Assembly (NCBI RefSeq): GCF_000265425.1
Contig: NC_018014.1
Location: 1,860,001 to 1,924,000 of the forward strand
Source of the DNA: Terriglobus roseus DSM 18391
GTDB taxonomy: Bacteria; Acidobacteriota; Terriglobia; Terriglobales; Acidobacteriaceae
Direction of reading: 5' to 3'
DNA: 64,000 nucleotides
The stretch's first letter is position 1, and each line of letters starts with the position of its first letter. A model generated the notes under the pieces. The model ran no database searches. It was not told where the DNA came from and saw only the letters and a program-made list of their open reading frames with translations. Shown in pieces: positions 16,813-25,413 of this stretch. A program made the position numbers and the translations under genes.

Positions 16813-17564
16813 GCCAACTCCGCATCGCACGACTGACAACTCCAGAAGAGTTCGAGGGCTGCGTCGATCTCCAGCAGAAAACATGGCAATATTCCGCGGG
16901 CGAGATACTGCCGCGCCGCGTCTTCTTCCTCGCTGAGAAGTTAGGCGGCCACGTACTCGGCGCCTACGACGGCGATAACCTCGTCGGCTTCAATCTTGGT
17001 CTGCCCGCGCAGCGTCGTGGCGTCGGCTACATCCACTCGCAGATGCTCGCAGTCCTTCCGGACTATCGCAACAGCGGCCTCGGTCGCAGCATGAAGCTCG
17101 CGCAGCGCGACCTCGCCATCGAGCAGGGCATCCACGTCATCGAGTGGACCTACGATCCTCTCGAGATCAAGAACAGCTTCTTCAACCTCTCGCGCCTCGG
17201 TGCCATCAGCCGTAAGTACGTGCCCAACTTCTACGGCGCATCGTCCTCGCCGCTGCAGGGCGGTCTGCCGACCGACCGCCTCTACGCCGAGTGGTGGGTG
17301 CGCTCAGCGCACGCCGAGCGCGTGATGGCACGCGAACCCCTGCAGGAGCCCGTGCTGCAGCGCGTCTCCGTCCCCGCCCAGATCTATGAGTGGAAGGCCG
17401 AAGGTGACCGGCACGCCCAGCAAACCCAGACCATGCTGCGCGAGCGTCTGCAGCAACACTTCGCCGATGGCCTTTGCATCATCGGCTACGACCGCCAGCC
17501 CGACGGCACCGGCGTCTTTTTGCTGGGCGAAGTACCCGCGGAACTTGCACACCCAAAGAGTTAG
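16809..17564 (+). CDS. GNAT-family N-acyltransferase (COG3375-like)
   Basis: A 251-residue GNAT protein. The acyl-CoA loop is visible as PDYRNSGLGRSMKLAQR (R/Q-x-x-G-x-G pattern), followed by IEWTYDPLEIKNSFFNLSRLGAISRKYVPNFYG, distinctive of the COG3375 group. It is coupled to mazG upstream by ATGA and lies 11 nt ahead of the OSBS/N-acylamino-acid racemase gene. In Geobacillus a GNAT succinyltransferase and an N-succinylamino-acid racemase are partners in turning D-amino acids into L-amino acids. An acyl-CoA:amino-acid N-acyltransferase role here is inferred from that arrangement. Confidence 0.82.
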   Translation: MSQLRIARLTTPEEFEGCVDLQQKTWQYSAGEILPRRVFFLAEKLGGHVLGAYDGDNLVGFNLGLPAQRRGVGYIHSQMLAVLPDYRNSGLGRSMKLAQRDLAIEQGIHVIEWTYDPLEIKNSFFNLSRLGAISRKYVPNFYGASSSPLQGGLPTDRLYAEWWVRSAHAERVMAREPLQEPVLQRVSVPAQIYEWKAEGDRHAQQTQTMLRERLQQHFADGLCIIGYDRQPDGTGVFLLGEVPAELAHPKS

Positions 17565-17575
17565 GAGAACACCCT

Positions 17576-18685
17576 GTGAAGATCGATGCGATCGTAATGC
17601 GTGAGATCAAGATGCCGCTCGTGCATCCGTTTGTGACCAGCTTCGGTAAGACGACGGACCGTCGCATCCTCCTCATTGAACTGCAATCCGAAGGCTTCAC
17701 CGCATGGGGCGAGTGCGTCGCGGGCGAGCACCCCTACTTTTCCGACGAGATGATCGACACCGCGTGGACCATCACGGAGCAGGAACTCGCACCGCGAATG
17801 ATCGGCAAGGACATCGCCACAGGCCGTGACGTGCCCGCCATGCTGCTGCAGGTCCGCGGACACCGCATGGCCAAGGCCGCTCTTGAGAACGCTGTCTGGG
17901 ACCTCGAGGCGCAGGTCAAAGGCATCGCGCTCGCAAAGCTCCTGGGCGGCACGCGTGACGTCATCGCATGCGGCGTCTCCATCGGCATGCAGCCGTCGAT
18001 CGAGGAGCAGCTACGCAAGGTTGAGACAGAAGTAGCCGCAGGCTATCAACGGATCAAGTTGAAGTGCCAGCCCGGCTATGACTCAAAAATGTTTGCCGCT
18101 GTGCGTGAGCGCTGGCCCGACATCCTGCTCAGCTGCGATGCAAACTCTGCCTATCAACTCAGCGACGCAGACCACATCGCATCGTGGGACGAATTTAAGC
18201 TGCTGATGATCGAACAGCCGCTCTGGTACGACGACTTCTACTTCCACGCGCAGTTGCAGAAGCGCATCAACACCGCAATCTGTCTCGACGAATGCATTCG
18301 CAATGCACGCGACGCGCAGGCCGCACTCGAACTGGGCAGCGGACGCATCCTTAACATCAAGGTTGGGCGCGTCGGTGGCTACACCGAAGCCATCGCTGTG
18401 CACGACGTGGCGCAACAGCACGGCGTTCCGGTTTGGTGCGGGGGCATGCTTGAGAGCGGCATCGGCCGCGCGCAGAACATCGCACTCAGCAGCCTGCCAA
18501 ACTTCTCACTCCCCGGCGATGTCTCTGCTTCAAAACGTTACTGGAGCGAAGACATCATCGACCCGGAGGTCACCGTCAGCAGCGCCGGAGAGATCGTTGT
18601 GCCCACATCCGTGGGCCGCGGCTACGAGGTGCGGCGCGACCGTGTCGACACGCTGACCGTCCGGCAGCAACGCCTGACGAAATAA
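17576..18685 (+). CDS. menC: o-Succinylbenzoate synthase / N-acylamino-acid racemase family enzyme
   Basis: A 369-residue enolase-superfamily protein. Catalytic residues fall where expected for the OSBS/NSAR group: the K-x-K motif IKLKC (Lys161, Lys163), metal ligands Asp188 (CDANS), Glu213 (IEQPL) and Asp238 (LDEC), and the second catalytic Lys262 (NIKVGRVGG). The GTG start at 17576 has AGGAGA about 8 nt upstream. Family members may make o-succinylbenzoate for menaquinone, racemise N-acylamino acids, or do both. The adjacent GNAT gene and the absence of other men genes favour racemase activity; the menC symbol reflects family only. Confidence 0.85.
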   Translation: MKIDAIVMREIKMPLVHPFVTSFGKTTDRRILLIELQSEGFTAWGECVAGEHPYFSDEMIDTAWTITEQELAPRMIGKDIATGRDVPAMLLQVRGHRMAKAALENAVWDLEAQVKGIALAKLLGGTRDVIACGVSIGMQPSIEEQLRKVETEVAAGYQRIKLKCQPGYDSKMFAAVRERWPDILLSCDANSAYQLSDADHIASWDEFKLLMIEQPLWYDDFYFHAQLQKRINTAICLDECIRNARDAQAALELGSGRILNIKVGRVGGYTEAIAVHDVAQQHGVPVWCGGMLESGIGRAQNIALSSLPNFSLPGDVSASKRYWSEDIIDPEVTVSSAGEIVVPTSVGRGYEVRRDRVDTLTVRQQRLTK

Positions 18686-18686
18686 G

Positions 18687-19550
18687 TCAGGGTTTGCTGC
18701 TCAGCAGCATCTCGACCGCCTCTTTCAGGCGCGGCGGCGTCGGTAGATAGGTGATGTCAGTAGCCGTCAGCGTCTCGTGGTACGGCACCACCTTCACCAT
18801 CAGTTCTCGGAGCTTCACATTGATGTCGATGTTGCGATAGGCATAGTGGCCGCCGCCAATGGCCTGCTGCTCATAGGTCAGCGTTCCGCCTTGATAGACC
18901 CGAGCCAGGATGCCGAACATCAGGTTCAGGTTCTTCGTTACGTTCAGTTCAATACGCAGCAAATGGTGCGTCTCGGCATCGATCCACATACGGCCGGCAA
19001 TACCGGGCAGCACCTCCTGCGCGGTCGTCTGCGGGTGATACTGCGGATTCGGTGAAAAGTTCAGCACAACTTGCGGACGAGAAAACTGTGGCAACTGCGT
19101 TTGGCTCGGCGCCACTGTGAACAACATGGCATGCGGAAACGCGCCGATCAACTCCAACCCGTATTTGTCGGACGAATCGGCACTGCGCCGCCGTCGAGAC
19201 AGTTCGGTCGCTGAAAGTGCACGCAAGCGCTTTTCTTCCGCGGCCGTCTCCTCATCGCTCAATGGGCGGCCATGATGCGAAAGCGTGCGGGCCACGTTGC
19301 CGTCAGCACTCTCGATCAACTCGCGAACACTATCGTCCTTGCTGTCGACGCGATGCACGCGATAGCGAAGCCCCCAGGACGTGTGATGAAAGTCCTCCAT
19401 CTGGTATTTCACGGCCTCAGCAACCAGTGCGGGAACCGCATCGGGCGTGACCGAATCAGCAACCGTGGCGTGATATGCCGCATGCGCGAACGAAAGAGAG
19501 AGCACGGCAAGCGCACCGGCAGCGGGAATCAACAGGAAGGGAAGTCTCAT
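18687..19550 (-). CDS. Secreted protein of unknown function
   Basis: A 287-residue protein starting with a signal peptide (MRLPFLLIPAAGALAVLSLSFAHA). The mature part has a helical, charged region (DEETAAEEKRLRALSATELSRRRR), then alternating strands with PQVVLNFSPNPQYHP, GRMWIDAETHHLLRIELNV and GHYAYRNIDINVKLRELMVKVVPYHETLT. This pattern of an outer-membrane-lipoprotein-sorting-like half-barrel (LolA/RseB fold) is seen in many acidobacterial secreted proteins. No catalytic motif is visible. ATG 19550 is chosen because the signal peptide begins there; ATG 19628 would put 26 residues in front of it. It converges with menC one base after that stop. Confidence 0.72.
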   Translation of the reverse strand: MRLPFLLIPAAGALAVLSLSFAHAAYHATVADSVTPDAVPALVAEAVKYQMEDFHHTSWGLRYRVHRVDSKDDSVRELIESADGNVARTLSHHGRPLSDEETAAEEKRLRALSATELSRRRRSADSSDKYGLELIGAFPHAMLFTVAPSQTQLPQFSRPQVVLNFSPNPQYHPQTTAQEVLPGIAGRMWIDAETHHLLRIELNVTKNLNLMFGILARVYQGGTLTYEQQAIGGGHYAYRNIDINVKLRELMVKVVPYHETLTATDITYLPTPPRLKEAVEMLLSSKP

Positions 19551-19621
19551 AGTGCAGCTAAAAGTCCTGGCTAGCCGGGATGCCGATAGTGTACCGATCA
19601 GTGACGCAAAGCGGAGGCGCG

Positions 19622-19650
19622 TTGCCACCCGGGAGGCACTTGGTTAGACT
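19622..19650 (+). promoter_or_regulatory. Candidate sigma-70 promoter of the bactofilin gene
   Basis: TTGCCA (19622-19627), a 17-bp spacer and TAGACT (19645-19650) give a well-spaced promoter. It would make a leader of about 25 nt containing the AGGGAG ribosome site of ATG 19682. Confidence 0.55.
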
Positions 19651-19681
19651 CACCGCAGGTCGACTAAGGGAGCGCGCAACC

Positions 19682-20020
19682 ATGGCAGGGGAAGTAACCA
19701 CGATGTTGGGAAGATCCATTACAGTGCGCGGCGAGATCATCGGTTCAGAAGACCTGACGATCGACGGCACAGTTGAAGGCACCATCAAACTAACGGAGAG
19801 CCGCCTCACGGTCGGTCCGAACGCGCAGATGAAGGCGGACCTTCAAGTGCACGACGCAATCGTGCTGGGTAACGCGCAGGGCAACATCATCGCGACCGGA
19901 CGCGTGGAAGTACGCAAAGGTGGATCGCTCATCGGCAACATCACGGCAGCTCGCCTCAGCGTTGAGGACACCGCATACCTCAAGGGTAAAGTCGAGTTGA
20001 CCGGCACCAAAGAAGCCTGA
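19682..20020 (+). CDS. Bactofilin
   Basis: A 112-residue bactofilin: the whole protein is the right-handed beta-helix core (SITVRGEIIGSEDLTIDGTV, LTVGPNAQMKADL, VIATGRVEVRKGGSLIGNITAARLSVED). Bactofilins self-assemble without nucleotides into membrane-associated filaments that organise cell-wall enzymes or polar machines. A short unstructured N-terminus and the C-terminal tail GTKEA flank the core. AGGGAG lies 8 nt before ATG 19682; the preceding ORF extension to 19580 is not needed. The methyltransferase-like gene follows after a 60-nt spacer with a small hairpin (20040-20060 region). Confidence 0.92.
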   Translation: MAGEVTTMLGRSITVRGEIIGSEDLTIDGTVEGTIKLTESRLTVGPNAQMKADLQVHDAIVLGNAQGNIIATGRVEVRKGGSLIGNITAARLSVEDTAYLKGKVELTGTKEA

Positions 20021-20080
20021 GCAAACCAGTCATGTTCACACGGCACGGCACCACGCGTGCCGTGACTACCGGAGGTAGAT

Positions 20081-20698
20081 GTGCGTCTGTTTGGCGGTTC
20101 TGAATCACGCAGCGCTGCGGCAAAGGCAAGCGCAAAAGTTCCGCGGGTCTCCAGCGGGTGGAATCACCTGCTCAAGCTGCTCCGTGCCGACGAGGGCCAG
20201 CGGATCCTGGACATAGGTCCTACGTCCTCCAACAACATCAACTTCCTCACCGGGCTGGGGCACAGCATCTACATGTCGAACGTCGTCTCCGAAGCTGCCG
20301 ACCCAAAATGGGCGACTGAGGACGCAGACGCGGCGTTTCCCATTGAGGCATTCCTCACCGAGAATCTGAACTTTCGCGGGCGGGAATTTGACACCGTCCT
20401 GTTCTGGGATACAGCTGACTATCTTCCGGGCGGCCTGCGCGAGGCGGTTATCGAACGGCTCTATCAGGCACTCGTTCCAGGTGGCCAGTTGCTCGCCTTC
20501 TTCCACACCAAGCCGGAAAATGGTTTTCACCGCTACCATCTCCGCGAAGACGGACAGGTGGAAGCGCAGCTGATAGACGACCAGCCGGTGAAGGAGATCC
20601 TCAACAACCGCCAGGTGGAGAACCTCTTCAGCAGCTACACCAGCTACAAATTCTTTCTCGCAAAAGACAATCTGCGCGAGGTCGTAGTCACTCGATAA
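20081..20698 (+). CDS. Class I SAM-dependent methyltransferase-like protein
   Basis: A 205-residue Rossmann-type protein. RILDIGPTSSNNINFLTGLG resembles motif I, although the usual glycine-rich loop is modified (DIGPTSSN). FDTVLFWDTADYLPGG and LYQALVPGGQLLAFFHT match motifs IV and V of class I methyltransferases. The N-terminal 30 residues are basic and Ala-rich. The GTG start at 20081 is fixed by GGAGG 5 nt upstream. It lies downstream of bactofilin and ahead of a strong terminator, so the two may be co-transcribed. The substrate is unknown. Confidence 0.78.
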   Translation: MRLFGGSESRSAAAKASAKVPRVSSGWNHLLKLLRADEGQRILDIGPTSSNNINFLTGLGHSIYMSNVVSEAADPKWATEDADAAFPIEAFLTENLNFRGREFDTVLFWDTADYLPGGLREAVIERLYQALVPGGQLLAFFHTKPENGFHRYHLREDGQVEAQLIDDQPVKEILNNRQVENLFSSYTSYKFFLAKDNLREVVVTR

Positions 20699-20714
20699 GA
20701 GGTTTGGGGCAACG

Positions 20715-20746
20715 AAAAGGGGGAGCGCAATGCGCTCCCCCTTTTT
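20715..20746 (+). terminator. Strong rho-independent terminator
   Basis: GGGGGAGCGCA / TGCGCTCCCCC around a single central A, followed by a run of six T, 16 nt after the methyltransferase stop. The A-run on the left side also allows use on the minus strand. Confidence 0.9.
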
Positions 20747-20766
20747 TCTATCGGATCAAAAACATT

Positions 20767-21033
20767 TTAGGAAGACTTGCGACGCTCGGCCCAGCGCTTC
20801 TTCTGCGCATCCGCAATGCGCTTACGCGCTTCAGGGCTCAGGTTACGCTTCTTCTGGCTGGAGCCGGTGCTCTTCGTGACGGTCGGCGCTGCGACGATCT
20901 TGCGCGGACGGCCAACAGCCTTCTTCGCGACAGCCGGTGCTGCAGTTGTGCTGCTTCCGCCCAGTAAAACGCGGGCCTGCTGAAGCTTCGCGATCTGAGC
21001 ATCGATCTCTGCGAGGATGCGGTTTACTTCCAA
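20767..21033 (-). CDS. Small basic AT-hook-like DNA-binding protein candidate
   Basis: An 88-residue, Lys/Arg/Ala-rich protein. The N-terminus is a short amphipathic helix (VNRILAEIDAQIAKLQQARVLL). The centre holds VGRPRKIVA, a match to the AT-hook core GRP that binds the minor groove of AT-rich DNA. The C-terminus is NLSPEARKRIADAQKKRWAERRKSS, a basic SPEARxRIAxAQxxRW motif found in small bacterial proteins of unknown role. The start is TTG 21033, fixed by AGGAGG 7 nt upstream; an in-frame ATG at 21078 has no such site. A 10-bp palindrome lies just upstream. A chromatin or regulatory role is inference. Confidence 0.7.
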   Translation of the reverse strand: MEVNRILAEIDAQIAKLQQARVLLGGSSTTAAPAVAKKAVGRPRKIVAAPTVTKSTGSSQKKRNLSPEARKRIADAQKKRWAERRKSS

Positions 21034-21065
21034 GTGAAACCTCCTGAGAGCTCTCGCTCCGAAGT

Positions 21066-21092
21066 AAGTGTAGACCATAATTGTCTACACTT
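21066..21092. promoter_or_regulatory. Perfect 10-bp palindrome upstream of the AT-hook-like gene
   Basis: AAGTGTAGAC and GTCTACACTT are perfect inverted arms around a 7-nt AT-rich spacer (CATAATT). Read on the minus strand, the proximal arm contains TACACT, which could be the -10 box of the small protein gene, so a factor bound here would block it. Autoregulation is possible. Confidence 0.55.
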
Positions 21093-21130
21093 TGCAGGCA
21101 TTTAGGTAACTATTTTGGGTTACGAACTTG

Positions 21131-23509
21131 TTATGCGTCGGCATTATTGGCGTTTGTTCCAGCCGTTTTCAGCGAATATCCAGGGCCTTCGTCATCCGTA
21201 TCCTCAAAGCGGGACACCGCTCCAAGACCGCGTCGCTGGCTCTGTTCGTCCATATTCATGCGCAATTGCTGCGATGTCACGGTCCGATCGTTCGCATAAG
21301 ACGACGCAAGACGAGTAAGTGCAAAGGTAACAATATCGGAGTGGTGAAGGTGCTCCATATCCGGATCGCGCCGCATATTCAGCCACAAACGGTGCACCAA
21401 CTGCACATCACTGGCCGGAATGCTTGGGGTATGCGGACCAATATGGAAGCTCTCCGCTTCGCCAATGGGCGGCACAACATAGAACGTGAACTGCCGCTTC
21501 GGCTCCGGCAGAGTCTCCCACGCCTGGCCCACGTGATAAGCCTGCTCCTGCGCTGTCAGCTTCGTCGACAGGCCGGAAACAACCGCGGCCACATCCAGAG
21601 AGTTCGCAGTGCGAACGATCGCCGCAAACACATCGCCCGCAGGAACAACGACCAATCCAATATGCTTTCCGAAACTCTCAGCAACCGAGACTGCCTTGGT
21701 AAACAGCATCTGCTCGTGCTCGCTGAAGAGTTGTTCCGAAGCGTCCACATACTCCGGTCCGCCCGCGCCCATCATCCGCGCAGCCAGAACCACCACGTCC
21801 TGATCGTCCGTATCCGTACGTGCGAGCGCCCACTTCAATGCATGAGGCGTCTGCGCGTCGCGCATCGTCACCAGCACGCCGCCCGACCGGATCGCCAGGT
21901 CATCCCGGCCCACTTCCTCCGAATGCTCTAACTGGAAGTGTTCCTTCATCTGCCGCTCAGTCGCCTTATGACGACGGCGGTTATCCCGCTCCGACAGCGA
22001 GAAGATGATGAAGAAGGCCACCGCGAAAATAATGCCGCTCACGGTAGCAACGGACTTAGTGAACAGGTTCACAATCGCGATCGTCAGCAGCACCAGAAAC
22101 ACGCACGCCAGGCCGATCGGATACTCCGTCTTACCAATCTTCAGGTTCAGCGGAACCTTCGCGCCACGCTCGCCCTTGTACTTCCAACGCAGCACCAGCA
22201 TCGCCAGGGCATTGAACGTAAAGCTCCAGATCACGCCAAAGGCATACGCCTCGCCGATCATGATCACGTCGCCGCGCGTAACGATAATCACGAACAACTG
22301 GATAATGCAGACCAGGTTTACGATCCGATAGCTCGTACCAAACTTACGCTGCGGCTTACGGAACCAGTCCGCAAGCACACCATCTTCCGCAACCCGCATC
22401 AGCACGCCGGTCGAACCCACGATGGCCGTATTTACAGCGCCACCCAGGATCAGGAAGCCCACGATTACGACGAAGACGCGGAATGCAACACGCATCGCCA
22501 GCGGCCCGACCATGTACATCGCCATGCCCGCGATCATGTTGTCGCGATACACACTAACGCGCACGCCATCCGGAATCAGCATCACGGCCAGCAGGGAACC
22601 AAGGCCCGTGAAGACCATGCTGTAGATCGCGATAATCAGCGCAGCCCGCTTCAGGTTCTGCAGCTTCGGATGCTCAATCTCCCGATTGACCTGCGCCAGC
22701 GACTCCTCGCCGCTCATCGCCAGGACCGAGTGACCAAAGGCCATCAGGATACCGAATAGTCCAAGGCTCCTCGCAAAGCTCGTATGTTTCAGGAAGCCAA
22801 GCGAAGCGTCTGAAAACTTAAGATTCGAAGGCGTCGGCAGCGGCGGCAGGTGCGCCCCGTAATGGCCCACGCTATAAAGGCCCCAACCGATCAGGATGAT
22901 CACCATAATGGTGGTGATCTTCATAATCGTCAGAGCCTTCTCGCTCGACTCCTCGATACCCTTGATGTTCTGCCACCAGAAGTAAAGCGTAATGATGATC
23001 GCAATACCGGCAGAAGTGTGATTCACATTGAGTTGCCGCGTCGAACCCGCGGCATTTGTCACCAGCGCATGGAAGCGCGGCGACGTACTCATCTCAATGA
23101 AAAGCCCGTTGAACAACCCAACAATGTACTGACCGGCTGACACGCCCGAGATAGGTCCTGTCAACACATAGTCGAACATCAACGCCGACACGCTGATCTT
23201 CGCAAACGTGCCGCCCAGCGCTTCCTTCACGATGCGGTATACGCCACCGCGCGTGTACATCGAACAGCTCTCCACATACACGGCTCGCACCGCGTAGGAG
23301 AACAGCATGACACCAAGGATGAGCCAGGGAGCGGACTTGCCCACAGCCTCTTCCGCGATACCGCCAGCGTAAAAGGCAGAGGAGCCAAGATCGTTCAAAA
23401 CGATTGCAGCGGCCCGCCAGAAGGAGATGAAAGTCAGCATCACGGAGGATGCGACGACCAGGCGGACTCGGCTGGATTGCGTCGGTGCGGGAATGCGTTT
23501 TGACGCCAT
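21131..23509 (-). CDS. APC-superfamily amino-acid permease with C-terminal USP-like domain
   Basis: A 792-residue protein. The N-terminal 520 residues form about twelve membrane helices with APC features (LNDLGSSAFYAGGIAEEAVG, GQYIVGLFNG, GHSVLAMSGEESLAQVNREIEHP). The C-terminal 270 residues are soluble: GGVLVTMRDAQTPHALKWALAR and VVVLAARMMG, then HIGLVVVPAGDVFAAIVRTAN, resemble a universal-stress-protein domain. It probably imports an amino acid or similar cation-coupled substrate, with the soluble domain regulating transport. No start choice conflicts with ATG 23509. Confidence 0.85.
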   Translation of the reverse strand: MASKRIPAPTQSSRVRLVVASSVMLTFISFWRAAAIVLNDLGSSAFYAGGIAEEAVGKSAPWLILGVMLFSYAVRAVYVESCSMYTRGGVYRIVKEALGGTFAKISVSALMFDYVLTGPISGVSAGQYIVGLFNGLFIEMSTSPRFHALVTNAAGSTRQLNVNHTSAGIAIIITLYFWWQNIKGIEESSEKALTIMKITTIMVIILIGWGLYSVGHYGAHLPPLPTPSNLKFSDASLGFLKHTSFARSLGLFGILMAFGHSVLAMSGEESLAQVNREIEHPKLQNLKRAALIIAIYSMVFTGLGSLLAVMLIPDGVRVSVYRDNMIAGMAMYMVGPLAMRVAFRVFVVIVGFLILGGAVNTAIVGSTGVLMRVAEDGVLADWFRKPQRKFGTSYRIVNLVCIIQLFVIIVTRGDVIMIGEAYAFGVIWSFTFNALAMLVLRWKYKGERGAKVPLNLKIGKTEYPIGLACVFLVLLTIAIVNLFTKSVATVSGIIFAVAFFIIFSLSERDNRRRHKATERQMKEHFQLEHSEEVGRDDLAIRSGGVLVTMRDAQTPHALKWALARTDTDDQDVVVLAARMMGAGGPEYVDASEQLFSEHEQMLFTKAVSVAESFGKHIGLVVVPAGDVFAAIVRTANSLDVAAVVSGLSTKLTAQEQAYHVGQAWETLPEPKRQFTFYVVPPIGEAESFHIGPHTPSIPASDVQLVHRLWLNMRRDPDMEHLHHSDIVTFALTRLASSYANDRTVTSQQLRMNMDEQSQRRGLGAVSRFEDTDDEGPGYSLKTAGTNANNADA

Positions 23510-23613
23510 TGGTTAAGGGGAACTCGTCTCCGGCGGAGCCTTATTGTCTCAGCGGGAAAGCGTCGCCCAGCGGTGAGTGTACTGCGAGGGTGTAGTGGAG
23601 TCAAACGCGAGCA

Positions 23614-23778
23614 TTAGCTAAGTCCGTCCGGCGACTTACTCTCTTCGCCGTTATCCGCGAAGAAGTCATGGATGTCATGGACCACCGTGATCGCAACCAC
23701 AACGGCAGACCCCGCCATACCAATCAGGAACATGGGGACCAGCACATGCGATATTGCGCGGACGAAGATCTCGAGCAT
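23614..23778 (-). CDS. 54-residue single-span membrane protein
   Basis: A small ORF whose start is supported by a TACAAT hexamer (23786-23791, minus strand) ending exactly 7 nt before ATG 23778. The product begins MLEIFVRAISHVLVPMFLIG, has one hydrophobic span to about residue 31, then an amphipathic acidic tail (VHDIHDFFADNGEESKSPDG). It is divergent from lnt, 74 bp apart. No homologous family is recognised. The alternative ATG 23802 lies upstream of the promoter-like hexamer. Confidence 0.6.
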   Translation of the reverse strand: MLEIFVRAISHVLVPMFLIGMAGSAVVVAITVVHDIHDFFADNGEESKSPDGLS

Positions 23779-23852
23779 GCCGTTAATTGTATGCCTCCCC
23801 ACAGCGCAGCGTGCGGTGCCCGCACTACAGCAAAGTGCTAGACTCCAACGCG

Positions 23853-25409
23853 ATGCGCCTCCTTTCCAGCCGGGTTCTCCTCGCGCTCCTGCTCACCAGC
23901 GTCCTGCAGGTGGTCATCTTTCCCGTCGCCGGTCCGCTGCCCATGTGGCGAGCCGCACTCTCCTGGTTCGCGCTCATCCCGCTCCTATGGATCCTGCTCT
24001 CCGCCGGCGCCGCGTGGACCCTCCGCCAAGCCGCGATCGCAGGCTATCTCAACGGCGTCCTGTGGTATCTCGGCACCTGTTACTGGATCTTCTTCACCAT
24101 GCACCAATACGGTGGCATGGCAGTCCCCGTGGCCGCGATGGTTATGTTGCTCTTTTGCATGTACCTGGCGCTCTATCACGCGCTCTTCGCGGTCCTGCTG
24201 CATACCGTGGGCCGCGCCGGCACCGGCTACGCGCTCATCGCCGCGCCATTTCTCTGGATCGCCGTGGAACTCGCGCGCGCTCGCATCACCAGCTTTCCCT
24301 GGAACCTCCTCGGCTATTCGCAGGTGGGCAACTCCGTCCTCACATCGCTCGCGCCCATCACCGGCGTCTACGGTCTCAGCTTCGTCCTCGCAGCCGTAAA
24401 TGCCGCCATCGCCGCCGCCGTCGTTCTGCCTCGCCGGCGCGTCACCACGGCCGTCGCACTCGTCGCCGCAGTCATCGCCACCGGCGCGCAAAACTTCGGA
24501 TGGATGATGCAATCTCCGGTCCGCCAGGGCTCGCAAAAGGCCGTTCTGCTTCAGCCCAACCTCTCCGTCAACGGCGGAGAAGACGCGGACGTGGCTACCC
24601 TCGCAAGCAGCTCCGCCGCACTTTCGCTGCAGGCATCCGCCCTCGATGACTCGCCGACGCGAATCATCCTCTGGCCCGAATCCCCGTCGCCCTTCACAAC
24701 GGAAAAACCTGCCTTCCTGACCACGACGCGCAAACTCGCGGCCGACGTACACTCACCGGTCATCTCCGGCGCCGTCGGCTACGTGCAGGACAACGCGCTG
24801 CGCCGCGGCTACCGTGTCTACAACTCCGCGCTCCTCTTCACACCCGGCGCCGGCTACGTCTCGCGCTATGACAAGATCCACCTCGTACCCTTCGGCGAGT
24901 TCGTTCCGTACGCCAGCCTCTTCAGCTTCGCCAGCGGCCTCACGCAGGCCGTGGGCCTCTTCGATCGCGGTACCAGCCGCGCGACCCTCGATGCCGACGG
25001 CCACCACTACGGCGTCTTCCTCTGCTACGAATCCATCTTCAGCGATGAAATCCGCCAGTTCGCCCGCAACGGCGCGGAAGTCCTCGTCAACCTCTCGGAC
25101 GACGGCTGGTACGGCGACACCAGCGCACCCTTCCAGCACCTCAACATGGCACGCATGCGCGCCATTGAAAATCACCGCTGGCTCTTGCGCGACACCAACA
25201 ACGGCATCACCGCCTCCATCGATCCCAACGGCCGCGTCGCAGAAACCATGCAGCGCAACCAGCGCGGTGCCGTCGCCGTCCACTTCAACTACCTCGCGGA
25301 CAAGACGTTCTACACGCTGCACGGCGACCTCTTCGCCTACGCCTGCACGCTCCTCGCCATCGCCATGCTGGCCTACGCGGCACTGACGCCAAAGCGAGCG
25401 GTAAACTGA
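23853..25409 (+). CDS. lnt: Apolipoprotein N-acyltransferase Lnt
   Basis: A 518-residue protein with six N-terminal membrane helices followed by a periplasmic nitrilase domain. The catalytic triad is in place: Glu276 (LWPESPSPF), Lys341 (YDKIHLVPFGE) and Cys391 (FLCYESIFSDE), with a final C-terminal membrane helix. It N-acylates the N-terminal cysteine of lipoproteins, the last step before Lol sorting. ATG 23853 is preferred over ATG 23787 because a TAGACT hexamer (23839-23844) ends 8 nt before it and the N-terminal helix starts there. The RF2 gene follows after 4 nt. Confidence 0.95.
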   Translation: MRLLSSRVLLALLLTSVLQVVIFPVAGPLPMWRAALSWFALIPLLWILLSAGAAWTLRQAAIAGYLNGVLWYLGTCYWIFFTMHQYGGMAVPVAAMVMLLFCMYLALYHALFAVLLHTVGRAGTGYALIAAPFLWIAVELARARITSFPWNLLGYSQVGNSVLTSLAPITGVYGLSFVLAAVNAAIAAAVVLPRRRVTTAVALVAAVIATGAQNFGWMMQSPVRQGSQKAVLLQPNLSVNGGEDADVATLASSSAALSLQASALDDSPTRIILWPESPSPFTTEKPAFLTTTRKLAADVHSPVISGAVGYVQDNALRRGYRVYNSALLFTPGAGYVSRYDKIHLVPFGEFVPYASLFSFASGLTQAVGLFDRGTSRATLDADGHHYGVFLCYESIFSDEIRQFARNGAEVLVNLSDDGWYGDTSAPFQHLNMARMRAIENHRWLLRDTNNGITASIDPNGRVAETMQRNQRGAVAVHFNYLADKTFYTLHGDLFAYACTLLAIAMLAYAALTPKRAVN

Positions 25410-25413
25410 ACTT

